From: Aphanomyces cochlioides
Taxonomy: Eukaryota; Oomycota; Saprolegniomycetes; Saprolegniales; Verrucalvaceae
DNA length: 64,000 nt
Reading direction: 5' to 3'
NCBI GenBank assembly: GCA_019828595.1
Contig: JAHQRK010000012.1
Span: 1,674,001-1,738,000, forward strand
Position numbers and translations under genes: made by a program. The notes beneath the pieces are model-generated. The model made no database searches. It saw only the letters and a program-made list of their open reading frames with translations, and was not told the origin of the DNA. Shown here piece by piece: positions 23,401-33,656 of this stretch. Each line of letters begins with the position of its first letter. Positions within the stretch are counted from its first letter, which is position 1.

Positions 23401-24541
23401 CCAATGCCAGCATGCAGCAAACGCTGCAGTCAACATATTGGTCTTAATATTCGACAGTGGTGACGACATCGTGAGTCACGTTGAAGATTTGGATTTGCTT
23501 TGGTTTGACACGGCTTTTATTCAAATTGTCCGTATACTCGGGGATTCATCATGGTCACCTGATATTTTGGTAAATTGCGTTCGAATTATATACAAGGCTC
23601 TTATGTTATTTCCCCCATCATCGAACACAGATGAATTCATTGTACACCATCTCCTTCCCGTTTTTCACGAGCTTCTACGAGCCAATACGACCGATGAAAG
23701 CGTTCGACGGTTTGCAGCTGAGCTCCTCCATGCCATTGTACATCGAGATATTGCATTCGTCACTATTTTGCATGAACTAAAGCTTATCCAGCCCATATTA
23801 GGACTCCTAAACCACACAATGAGCACGAGTGTGACAAAACTGTTGCTGTATATTCAGCAATCGGGCGAAGTTCCCATGGAGGATCTCTACAACATGGAAA
23901 TAGTCACCTCACTGGCAACTTCACTCATTGAGACCCAACATCAAGATATGCTAGCCGCGGCAGAAGACTTGTGCGAAATCATGTACGCATTACTCTACGA
24001 GCATTACGTGGCTTTCAGAAACAAGACATCTCAGGAATCCATGAGCATTTACAGGCGACGCCATCGGGTGTTCTTGAAGTGCATTCCAAGTCTTTTGAGG
24101 TTGTGTGTTGCGACTGCTGGCACACATTACGCTTCATCTGAAACAACACTTGATGATCTGAGTCTGTGTGAAAAAGCCGCTCGATGTTTTTCAGTCATTT
24201 CTCAGGTAAAATTTATTTATAATAGCGCTATCGATGCCTTCTTCATAGTTGTTCGAGATGGAAGCCCACGAATGGCTGATGCCAATTGACGATGAAAGGT
24301 AAAATCGTTGGAGGTGATAACTTTTGATACTTGCCATAGTCCCATGGCTTGTGCGGTGCTAAATGGCTCCGCATCAGTTCAGCTTCGATGTCTTCAAGGC
24401 TTGAAAGTAATCCTGCGTGCGAATCGAGGGACATTAAAACTACCACGACGATTATGCGACAAACTTGAAGTGCTCTCACAGTACGCAGCAGAGAGTAAAG
24501 TCGCTGGGGTTGCTTCAGAGGTCCTCCACCTGGTTGAATGA
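20458..24541 (+). CDS. ULK4/Fused-like protein kinase with armadillo/HEAT C-terminus
   Basis: Orthologue-like to ULK4 (cilia and microtubule functions in animals) and to plant RUNKEL-type kinases. Kinase domain from ATG 20458: Gly loop EIGRGQHSYVYKARRK, beta-3 lysine in YVAVKS, catalytic loop YCDLKPANVLID, LSDFGLARK, and GSPHYMAPE near 21090. A Ser/Pro-rich linker follows to about 22030, then about 800 residues of helical repeats (for example DVQEAIFSITEVHLPLIWE) to the stop at 24541. Introns fall at about 20755-20802, 20914-20961, 21018-21068, 21160-21199, 21273-21313, 21425-21460, 22146-22200, 24207-24247 and 24299-24341. Human ULK4 is a pseudokinase, but here the Lys, catalytic Asp, Asn and DFG are all present. 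Confidence 0.85.
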
Positions 24542-24742
24542 TAAAATGAGTGATACACAAATCAACAAAATCGAATACATTCGATATAGTGCAACATTTT
24601 TGAGCTTGCATCATGTATGCTGAGGTGTCGGTTTCTTTCGGAAACGAAATTTCGCTGTGGTAACGCATGCCTCATCAATAGTCATCAAACCAAGACGCAG
24701 CATACCATAAGTCCGAGAGAGCAGTCCAATAAAGGATGCAAG

Positions 24743-25941
24743 ATGGGTGGAGGCGGGTCAACTAGACGCATGAATCTATATGTTTTGTCTGTAGCACAGG
24801 AAGACTCAACAGTTCCAGTGACTTGGATCGGTAAGACTTGAAATGACTCAACGAATTCTGACGCCTCCAACCAGGAACTGCCATTAAACAAAAGAAAGCC
24901 ATTGCTCTGGATGATTTTGTCGTGAAAACCTTGATTGGGACGGGGATGCTTGGTCATGTCTTCATCATTCAACACAAATCATCACGAATGTATTTTGCTC
25001 TCAAGTCCATCTGGAAGGCCGATGTAATCGACCGGAATATGCTTCGACATGTTCTCGAAGAGAGAGACGCCATGGTCGACATCAAGCACCCATTTATTGT
25101 ACAATGCTTCCATACATTTCAAACTGACGAACAAATTCATTTTCTTTTGGAGTACGTTCCAGGCGGCGAGCTCTTCAAATGGTAATGAAAATGTCTCTAA
25201 CGTTGTGAACTTTTGCAAAGGCTACGCAACGTCAAGTATTTCTACGACCACGAAGCCAAGTTTTTCGCTGTTGAGCTTTTGCTTGCTATCGAGTCGATAC
25301 ACAATCATGGCTACATCTACCGAGATCTTAAGCCAGAGAATATTTGTATAGACGCTCATGGTCACATCAAACTTGTGGATTTTGGTTTTGCCAAGCACGT
25401 TGGCAATCCTGAATACAGTGGTCGCTGCACAACACGCGTTGGAACACCACAATACCTCGCCCCAGAGCTCCTCCAAAAAGGTGGTGGCTATACCCAAGCG
25501 GTTGACTGGTGGGCGTTTGGATGTTTGGTGTACGAACTGCTCATGGGTCAAACGCCATTCTTCAGTTCACCAAGCGATACGTCATTTGAAATTTATACAC
25601 GAGTGGCTCTTGGTAAATACTCTTTTGGCGATCGATTCACCCCTAACGCCAAAGGTAATAATTATCTTCGAGCCATTTTTGAAAAAAAAATCGTAGATCT
25701 CATACGACAACTACTACAACCTGATCTTGCGAAGCGATTGACGGACCCAGCGAAGATCAAAATCCATCCTTGGTTTGCTGACGTTGACTGGTGGATGGTC
25801 GAGACTCGACGTCTAATTCCCCCTATAACACCGCAGCTACATGAACCAGGCGATGTGAGCAATTTCGTCCCTCTAAATATGGATTCCACTGAGTCCAAAC
25901 CAATTTCACGTTCAGCCAATTGTGAATTTGCACTATTTTAA
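24743..25941 (+). CDS. PKA-like AGC protein kinase, possibly N-myristoylated
   Basis: Serine/threonine kinase of the cAMP-dependent (AGC) group. The start ATG 24743 gives MGGGGSTRR, whose Gly2 suits N-myristoylation. Kinase motifs: LIGTGMLGHVFI, FALKSIWK, YIYRDLKPENICID, LVDFGFAK and VGTPQYLAPE, with WWAFGCLVYELLMG in subdomain IX. The C-terminal AGC tail ends CEFALF; this FXXF end matches the C-terminal hydrophobic motif of PKA catalytic subunits. Introns at about 24831-24873 and 25182-25219. Its last 9 coding bases overlap the end of the convergent membrane-protein gene. PKA-like rather than PKG-like is the best call because of the ending. Confidence 0.85.
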
Positions 25942-26724
25942 TGAACTACTCTCATCAACTGCTCCATACAACGTCTTCGGGATCATCGCAATGGGGAGGA
26001 GTTGATTGAGAGTCTCAGGATCGTACTCGACATGCCATTCACAGCAAAACACGCGCATAATATCATGCGAAACAAGCGCTGCGAATTCTGAACAAATAAG
26101 CGCCAGCAGAGCGGCCAGGAGATGTTCACCAGATATCAACCAGGCGACAGCAGCATCTGGGAGTGTCCAACCTGTCCAGAGTTCAATTGCATCGACAATA
26201 GCACGGAGCTGATCTGGGCTTGGTTGACAAATACTTATTAAGGCGGCCACAAACGAGAGAGGGCCAATGTAGAAAAACAAACTGGAACAGAGAGGCTTGA
26301 GGGACACAAAGTAGAGCGCGGCAAGACCAAACTCGATGGACGACGTCGAATTCAAGAAGGATTTCTTCACGTGAAGGTCAATGCCTGCTATGAGAGTTTC
26401 GTCGTCTTTATCGCGCTCCAGTTGAAAATATTCATGAATAGTAATATCGGTCGCAGCAGCTTTGGTGATGCAGTGAGATAGGTTGATGTCGGCATGATCT
26501 TGGCTGTCTGCTTCATATCGATAAAGCGTGGCCACGTAGAGATACAAATGCGATAAGATCGAGCCCAAAACAACAATCATACTAGCAGTCGAGATGATCA
26601 CATTGAGCGGGTGAAAGACAAGGGACTGGAGCGTTGTCCATGTAAATGGGTTTCCAATGCGCCACTGCAGCGTCTTGAGTTTTGGTGGCCTTGGAGGACT
26701 TGCAGGCGTCGCTGTGTCATTCAT
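25933..26724 (-). CDS. Multi-pass membrane protein of unknown function
   Basis: Not recognised. From ATG 26724 (MNDTATPASPP), 263 residues in one exon. About four hydrophobic segments: LNVIISTASMIVVLGSILSHL, SSLFFYIGPLSFVAALISI, LPDAAVAWLISGEHLLAALLAL and a weaker one near GLAALYFVSLKPLCS. The loop between the first two is hydrophilic and could be extracytosolic. Its stop codon (25933-25935) lies inside the coding end of the PKA-like gene on the other strand. Confidence 0.7.
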   Translation of the reverse strand: MNDTATPASPPRPPKLKTLQWRIGNPFTWTTLQSLVFHPLNVIISTASMIVVLGSILSHLYLYVATLYRYEADSQDHADINLSHCITKAAATDITIHEYFQLERDKDDETLIAGIDLHVKKSFLNSTSSIEFGLAALYFVSLKPLCSSLFFYIGPLSFVAALISICQPSPDQLRAIVDAIELWTGWTLPDAAVAWLISGEHLLAALLALICSEFAALVSHDIMRVFCCEWHVEYDPETLNQLLPIAMIPKTLYGAVDESSSLK

Positions 26725-26947
26725 GGCCAACACCTTGTGCGCCAGAGGAGTCGACTGGGTGGATTGTGTAAGGGCTCAGCATAGAGCTAGGATGACACGC
26801 CAGTTACAAAATTCAGTTACACCAAACTTGGCGACATGCAAAATTGATGGCGGCGCAGAATCAAAATGGAGGAAATCGAAATACGACATTGCAGTTCTAT
26901 CGGAGAAGGATTGCTGAATTATAATGATAGTTGAAGGATTCCGGCGG

Positions 26948-27358
26948 TTAGAATAAGGTCGTAAATACAATGACAAGCATGCCAACGATGAGCAATTTCA
27001 GCGCAATGTACTTGTCCGTGTTCCGTCGCTTTTTCTTCTTGGTCTTTTTGTCTGAGCTCAGTGGGTTTTCGCACTGCAACGCTGCCAATTTACTTGAATC
27101 TTGGCGAGTTACTTGTATTGGCAATGTTGCCATCGCATTCGACTGCCACCACGGGAATCCAGTCAATGGAGTCGTCAAGTTGGTGTGCATGGTTCCATCG
27201 GTCAGTCTTGGCTTGCTGAAGTCGCTGAGCATGGCTACTTGAGGACACATGGCTGGCTCCTTGACAGGCATGGACGACGCGGATGCTGCTGAGAGCCACA
27301 CGAGGTAGAGGACCACGGAAGTACACACGATTGGAAGACTGCTTGGCACATCATGCAT
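26948..27358 (-). CDS. Small secretory-pathway protein with C-terminal membrane anchor
   Basis: Not recognised by family. From ATG 27358, 136 residues. The N-terminus (IVCTSVVLYLVWLSAASASS) is a likely signal peptide. The middle is polar. A lysine/arginine-rich stretch (KKTKKKKRRN) then precedes a C-terminal hydrophobic helix (LKLLIVGMLVIVFTTLF) that ends the protein. The layout suggests a type I membrane protein of the ER or Golgi with almost no tail beyond the helix. Single exon. Confidence 0.6.
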   Translation of the reverse strand: MHDVPSSLPIVCTSVVLYLVWLSAASASSMPVKEPAMCPQVAMLSDFSKPRLTDGTMHTNLTTPLTGFPWWQSNAMATLPIQVTRQDSSKLAALQCENPLSSDKKTKKKKRRNTDKYIALKLLIVGMLVIVFTTLF

Positions 27359-28171
27359 CCTCTCGTCCAAATTCGGAATGGCCTGTGTGTCACAACTGAG
27401 TTGATACTGTTGAAAATATTGTGCGTTTGATACAAAATTGTGAGGAACGGTTTGAATCGACCGAGGTTTCGAATCGATTCCGAACGGGCTTCTTTTATTG
27501 GCTAGAATTAAAAATTTAAAATGACTCAGCCAATCAGAATCGATCTGCCACCTAACTCACGCAAAACACACACTGACACACACCACTTCAGTATGATGAA
27601 ATCGATTTGAAAATGAATTCGCTTTTTGGTCAAAACCACAAATTTGGTTGAAAATGACAATACACGCAAAAATGAAAAATCATTTTTCCATGATTCGAAC
27701 AATCTTATTTTTTACGGTAATTTTATCAATATTTATTTATAGAGGTTACAAATCTTTCTAAAAATGGGTCTGAAAAAACTTAATATCATTTTTGCATCAT
27801 ATTAAACAGTCATTTACTTTATTAAAGTATAGTATTTTGTAACAAATAATTAACTGTTAAATTTGATATTCCTTGTTTTCACCTGCAAGGTAGATTCTCA
27901 ATACTAGTACTGAGTATCAACTTCGACAGTACAACAATTATTGGAGTTCTATCAACGTATTGGTCGAGTAATCTCCATGAGATGTGCTCATATCACACGC
28001 CCAAACAATTCAGCTTCTCCCACATGAGATGTATATAGAGCTGAAGGGATGCGCCGATGTGGATCAGAGAAACTGCAATCGTGTAGTTGAATTTGTCCAT
28101 TTCAGTCTCAGAGGAATCCACTTGGATTATTATCCGGATATCCGGATAATAGGTTTGAAGCGGAGTTTGAG
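27359..28171. other. AT-rich intergenic region
   Basis: 813 bp, strongly AT-rich from about 27600 to 27960, no gene seen. CCAAT boxes occur near 27500 and 27530, and there is a small palindromic stretch around ACTAGT at 27903. The TATCCGGATA dyad at 28131-28148 closes it. Confidence 0.45.
28131..28148. promoter_or_regulatory. Perfect dyad of two TCCGGATA sites (copy 6)
   Basis: Two overlapping TATCCGGATA palindromes, the whole forming an 18-bp perfect palindrome (22 bp with flanks). It ends only 23 bp before the ATG of the nucleotidyltransferase-exonuclease gene, so it may lie in the core promoter or 5' leader. Confidence 0.6.
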
Positions 28172-30823
28172 ATGGACAAGTGCAATCGAGAGGATGACCA
28201 TGGCAAGAAGAAACGGCGAAAGTACATGTCCAAGGCAGAGCGACTTGCCAAGAAGAACTCAATAGAACATTTATCTGAAGAGGAACGACTCGAGAGAATC
28301 AAATTGCTCGTCGAGAGCTCGAAAAGTGAAGACTGGGACAATGCAAATCGACTGGTGGTGTCAAATGCAACACAAGTGGCTTTTCTTTCGGGATTGCTTA
28401 CCAAGCAACAAGGACGTGCCGCTGCTCATTACATGAAGCGATGGAATCCATCTCCGTTGAATATCTTGTCGAAATTATTGGAAATTCCTGCCCTGCTTGA
28501 GGTACTCCATCTGCATCCATCTTCAACGGCTTCCTTCCTCAACACATGCGCTGACGCTTCGATCTCACTCGAAGCTTTGTATTTCATTTTGCACAACTTT
28601 GCACTACCTTGGATCGTTGATGAGAAGGATGCACCGTTGCAGATCTTACTACACGACTTTACCGCACTCAAGTGGCTGTTGGTCGAACATGCACTTGCCA
28701 CTGGTCAAGGTCGTCATTTGATCAATCAATTTGCTCACGTCTGTCGAGATCTCCAAGGTCAGGCATTGAACCCTTGGTGGACTCGTGAACTTCAAGAGTC
28801 TTCAGACGCCAAGAGAGAACAAATTCGCCAGTCGATGGAAAATGTGCTGAGACGAGCATGGCCCGACGCCGTTGTTCATCTTTTCGGCTCGTCAATGACA
28901 AAGCTTTGTCAGCCAAATGGTGATGTTGATCTGTGCGTTCTTGTTCCTTCTTGTCCAGTCCGTGGAGCTGACTCCATCGACCTAATTGTGGACATGAATG
29001 GCCATTTGGCTCTTTATTTCCCCTCCGAGTCGGTCGTTGTTCGCAATGCTCGCATCCCTCTCATCAAGTTGCACGATCCAATGAACAATTTGGGCGTTGA
29101 TCTATGCGTCAACAACACGGCAGCTCTGTGGAACTCTGCACTAATTTGTGCATTCCTGCGCCTCTTTCCTCCACTTGAAGCTTTATGTCAGTCTGTTCGT
29201 GAATGGGCCAAAGCTCGAGCTTTAGTCGGTTCTTCTCATTTGTTGTCGTCCTACTCGATGGTATTGCTTGTGATTTACTTCCTTCAAAGTCGAGACCTTC
29301 TACCATTTGTCGATGTGGAATTTAACGATTCGATCGATGTTACTGAAGCTGTTATTCACGCAGCTGTTGCTCGCGCGATTGACGAAGCTCATTTTATTTC
29401 AAAAGAAGCGCCATGTTTGCCGGTATTACTTTTGGATTTCTTTATCTTTTGGGCTACCGATTTTTCTTATTCGACAGAAATTGCAAGTTTAAGGCGTCGC
29501 AACCTACCCAAAGAGAAAACTACACCATTGCTGCACCTGGAAGATCCCATCGAGACAAAGAGGAACCTGGGGTCGTACTTGAATCGTGACACTCAGCGTG
29601 TTTTACGCAATGAAATGATTAGAGTGTGTATGCTGATACGACAATCACACCAACAACTTCCTCGCAATCTCTTACTGCACAGCCTTTCGTACGACCAGCT
29701 TGGTGTCGAGACATCGTACTCCCCCGACGAGATTGTGTCATGCCTCTTGCGTCAGCGCTCACCGCATAGTCATTGGTTTACGATGACAGGCGATCTTGTA
29801 TTTCGAGACCGCGAAAATGTGGTGATATCAATGATTACTACTGAAGCTCAAGGTCGTTTTGCTATTGACTTGGCATTGAAGCATAAAGTTGTTGGCCTGG
29901 ATTGCGAGGGAATCTCCCTTGGCAGAAGTGGAAAGATTTGCTTGATTTCTTTGGCTCTAGGATGTGTCGTGTACTTGTTTGATATCCTCGAATCTCCATC
30001 CTTAGCGACGATATTGAAGCCTTTGCTGGAAGACACATCTGTTTTAAAGGTCATGCATGATTGTCGTAAGGATAGTGATGCCTTGTTCCACCAATTTGGC
30101 ATTACATTAACCAACGTATTCGATACACAGGTGGGTTAGCTTTGGTTGTAGCCGGATTTCACCGTGATTTCCTAGGCCGCTCATGCAATTGTTCAGTCTC
30201 AGCGCATCAAGAAAGTTAAAGAAGGAATGAAATGTCTCCAGGTAATACTTCAGTTTTGGTAAAGAATTTATTGTCCTCTCTAGGTGTCGAAGGACTTAGC
30301 TGTTCCACTTGGAAATGCGAAGCATGAATGCATCTCATTTGGAGATATGCTGTGGCAATACTTCAGCATTCACGAAGCAGACAAGCATGAAGTCAAGACC
30401 ACAATGACAGCTACAACTTGGACGACTCGGCCACTCACGCAGCAATTGCAACACTATGCTGCAGTTGATGTCATTTACCTACCAGTTTTATATCGCGTCT
30501 TGGACAGAAACCTGATGAGCGAGAGTCGAAGCCGTTTGCAAGAACGTGTTGAGCGCTACTTGGCCTGTCGAGAGTGGACCTTTTCAGTGTCGTCTTCTGT
30601 TCAAATTGGACAAAGAGTTCAAGGATATCTCAACAACATTACAGCCAAAGCCATCTATGTGAGCATCTCTCCGTCGTTGGTTGCCACAATTCCAGTTGAA
30701 AACACAGTGTCAGAACCAGGGACTCTCAAGGAGAAACACATTGGCGAGGCGATAGAAGTGCAGATTACATCGCAAAATGAGAGTCAAATTGCTGCGCGAT
30801 TTATTGATAGCCAACACGATTGA
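28172..30823 (+). CDS. Fused nucleotidyltransferase (TUTase/non-canonical PAP) and DEDDy 3'-5' exonuclease
   Basis: One protein of about 850 residues with opposing RNA activities. After a basic start (KKKRRKYMSKAERLAKKN) and a helical region comes a Pol-beta-type nucleotidyltransferase: VHLFGSSMTKLCQPNGDVDL (GS motif plus DxD), third Asp in LGVDLCVNN near 29100, and a PAP-associated segment (NLGSYLNRDTQRVLRNEM). The EXD1-like exonuclease follows: VGLDCEGISLGRSGKICLI (D and E), HDCRKDSDALFHQ (D) and HYAAVDVIYLPVLY (Y and D), completing DEDDy. The C-terminal 75 residues (IGQRVQGYLNNITAKAIYVS) resemble an S1 RNA-binding fold. Two introns near 30130 and 30241. All catalytic acids are present, so both activities look functional. 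Confidence 0.88.
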
Positions 30824-30846
30824 ATAGAATAACAACTATAGCTATA

Positions 30847-33175
30847 TTATATTAATCGGTCATTTGCTAGCACTTCATGGAGCCCTCTTCGATTCAACAT
30901 TTGATGCGTGTGCAGCAATTGCCGTCGACTCAACTGAGGATCCGTCATATTAATACGCGAAGCAAGGACTTCGTCTCGGACTTCAGTTTGGAGGGTTTTC
31001 AAAATTGACACCATACTCGGTCGTTCCAGCGGGTTGTCTGACAAGCACTGCTCGATCAGAGCTCGTCGACGCGGCGTGCACGTCGCAGGAATGGATGGTC
31101 GCAATGTTCCCATTGCAACTTGAACCATAATATCGATTGTGCTCATGTCCTCGCAGTCGAAATAAGGATCCCGACGGGATTCTAATTCCAGCAGGACAAT
31201 GCCAAAGCTGTAGCAATCCACTTTGTTCTGGTAAGGCGTTTCACGGAGGATTTCTGGAGCAAGCCAATATGGCGTACCCACCATGGAATTGAGATATTCC
31301 TGGGTTTGGACTTGTTTGCTTTCGCCAAAATCTGACACTTTACAAGCATACGTAGCAGTACAGAGCAGATTTTCACTCTTGAGATCTCGATGGATCACAT
31401 TGCTGTGATGCAAATACGCCACACCTTGGGCTGCGTCGATGGCAATCTGAAGCAGCGGATCATTCCACTCCAAGGCCATTGGCGTCCGGAGTAAATTGTA
31501 CACGTTGCCTTTCTCAACGTATTCCATCACGATGCATAGATTTGTCAACGAATCGAAACTCGCCCCAATAAATTGGACAACATTCGGATGGCGCAAGCAA
31601 GCTAGGAGTTCGACCTGGGACTTGAAATCTGCCACGGACTCGCGTGTAATCACACTCAACCTATACCATCGTAAAACATCTTATGATTCAAAACAAATCC
31701 AACCGTTTGATTGCAACTCGAAGGCCTGTGTACTTGCCACGCACGGTATCACCCTTGGCATGCTCTGTGATGAGTTCATCCAGGGTCAAATCTTCAAAAG
31801 GAATCGAAACATTGTGGATCAATGCGTTTTCAGGGGTCTTTGCCAATAGCTACGACAAATTATCACGAAATTGTCCTACTAGAAATCTTACTTCTTGCAA
31901 AAGTTGTTCTTCAAACGGGCCAACATGACCACGGTTTTGGTACTGAAGACGATTCACAGTCACACCGTGCTTGAGCGCAGTGTTGACACGCTCGGCATCA
32001 CTCTGCTCATAGAAAACCATGCGGGCATCTCGATCGATAAAGTAAAATGCCGTAAGGCCTGACACGAACGGAATAAAGATTGCAAAGCCAAATACATAGA
32101 AGTTGGCCGTCCTGTACAAATCATTGTGAGGAGGCTGGAAGACCCAATCGATCACATAAAAGAGGAAACAACTACCAAGGACAACAAGAACCTATGGGAC
32201 GACTTTTAGAAAACTGGAGGCAAACGGGGGGATACCTGGGGGAAGTCTAGTTTCAAGGTCATGCAAAGGACGAGTGCAGTGGCCATGTCGTTGATGATAA
32301 ACATGTTGAACGTATAATCCAGTAAGCCCGTCGTGAAGGCATCAACCCACACATATGTGGAATTCTTAACATCTCCATGACCATTGTATGAATCAGGGAT
32401 AGGAACCGTGTTGCCACATTTGGTGACCTCGTGCTTTTTTTGGAATGCAGTCTTGGACGCCGCATGAACTTTGGTGTAATAAATAAGGTAGCCCATGCAG
32501 AAGAGCACGAGGACACACATGACAATATACTTCCAGTAACGACGGACCCAATAAGCAAACAACTTGGTCTTGCCCCACGAAGAAAACCAGTGGAAGGGCA
32601 ACATGGCAGCAAAGGCAAAAGGAAGGAATGCCCAGTGGAAGACATCTGTGTAGTCTTCAGCGATGAGCTGGAAGCCAACAAGAGCATCTTGCTCCTTGGT
32701 ATAATACCACCACACAGCGACGGCAATGCGAGATACCACAAGGAGGAAAAGCACAAGCTGGGAGTGTGTGATCGACTGCTGGCTCACATCTAGTTGATAC
32801 GATTCTTCAGTTCGCGCGTTGCGGAAAAAGTTGAACGGGGTCAAGACCGCTTTGGCTTTCTTCGACGGCTGCCACAGGTACAAATTGAGTGCTTCAGCAG
32901 TCGTCGACTTCAACGGCTCGATCGAATCGTGGCTAAGCTCCACGATTTCATCGATTCCTTTAAACCTGAGATGGTATGGAAAATCTTCACGTTCACTCGT
33001 CGTTGGGGTGTGCATTGCGATGGCTGGCCCTGCATGAGTTGGTGTATTTTCCGATCGAGGGGTTGGAAACGACGCTTTCTGCCGCCACTTGGACGAACTC
33101 ATTGTGTCTGCCTTTTCTTCTGGACTAGGCACCCTCACAAAAGGCGTCACGACTTTCTTTGACATGGCCGCGTCG
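30847..33175 (-). CDS. Multi-span membrane TKL-type protein kinase
   Basis: From ATG 33175 (MSKKVVTPF) there is a soluble N-terminus of about 150 residues. About six membrane helices follow: LVLFLLVVSRIAVAVWWYY, VFHWAFLPFAFAAMLPFHW, YIVMCVLVLFCMGYLIYYT, MFIINDMATALVLCMTL, VLVVLGSCFLFYVIDWVF and FYVFGFAIFIPFVSGLTAFYF. After these comes a tyrosine-kinase-like serine/threonine kinase domain: VAIKRL, VIHRDLKSEN, VSDFGES, VGTPYWLAPE and DCYSFGIVLLELESRRDPY. Introns at about 31659-31703, 31849-31890 and 32194-32235. TKL kinases tied to membrane helices are known in oomycete kinomes; the ligand is unknown. The upstream in-frame stretch to 33312 lacks an ATG. Confidence 0.82.
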
Positions 33176-33656
33176 GCTTTCTCTATCGCCAAGACCGGGA
33201 TCAGCCACGATGGATGGGATATAATGGCTCTTGTTCCTCCAGCACTTGCATTTTCATTATATTTGCCATGTCTGTATATAAATATCAAGATAATAAAATA
33301 AATTACTCCCAAATCGACTTCAACTTTTCTATCGGGTTGGTGGTGTTAGCTATCGAACTTCGAACTTCGATATCTGCTCACTTTTTCCTGCGTGGAATTC
33401 GACGAACTACGATTGTAACTTCGATACATCCAGCTGATGAGGAGAGTGACCACTCGATGACCGACAGTCGATATACAAATGTCAAGGTTTATGAGAGTGT
33501 TGGACTCTCACATAGACAGTGACACCAAACGGACAAAAGTTGACATTTGTATCAAGAGAGTGCAATGTCCACTCTCACTCACACACATTACAGACCAAGC
33601 CACCGTATCCGGCAATCCGGAAACACACGCAGTTTGTGACGGACGGAAACAACGCG
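33176..33656. other. Divergent promoter, TKL kinase / ARPC2, rich in short inverted repeats
   Basis: 481 bp, no gene. It contains repeated GAGAGTG/CACTCTC blocks, a 12-bp inverted repeat (33474-33485 against 33541-33552) and a degenerate TATCCGG pair (33606-33621). Confidence 0.5.
33606..33621. promoter_or_regulatory. Degenerate TATCCGG / AATCCGGA pair, 8-bp spacing (copy 7)
   Basis: TATCCGG at 33606-33612 and AATCCGGA at 33614-33621, 36 bp before the ARPC2 start. It has one mismatch per half compared with the perfect pair at 28131 and the same 8-bp spacing. Confidence 0.4.

Noticed and set aside
27465..27500. Possible tRNA T-arm (TTCGAATC)
   Set aside because: No matching cloverleaf, anticodon stem or acceptor stem around it. 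No tRNA or rRNA gene was found in the window.
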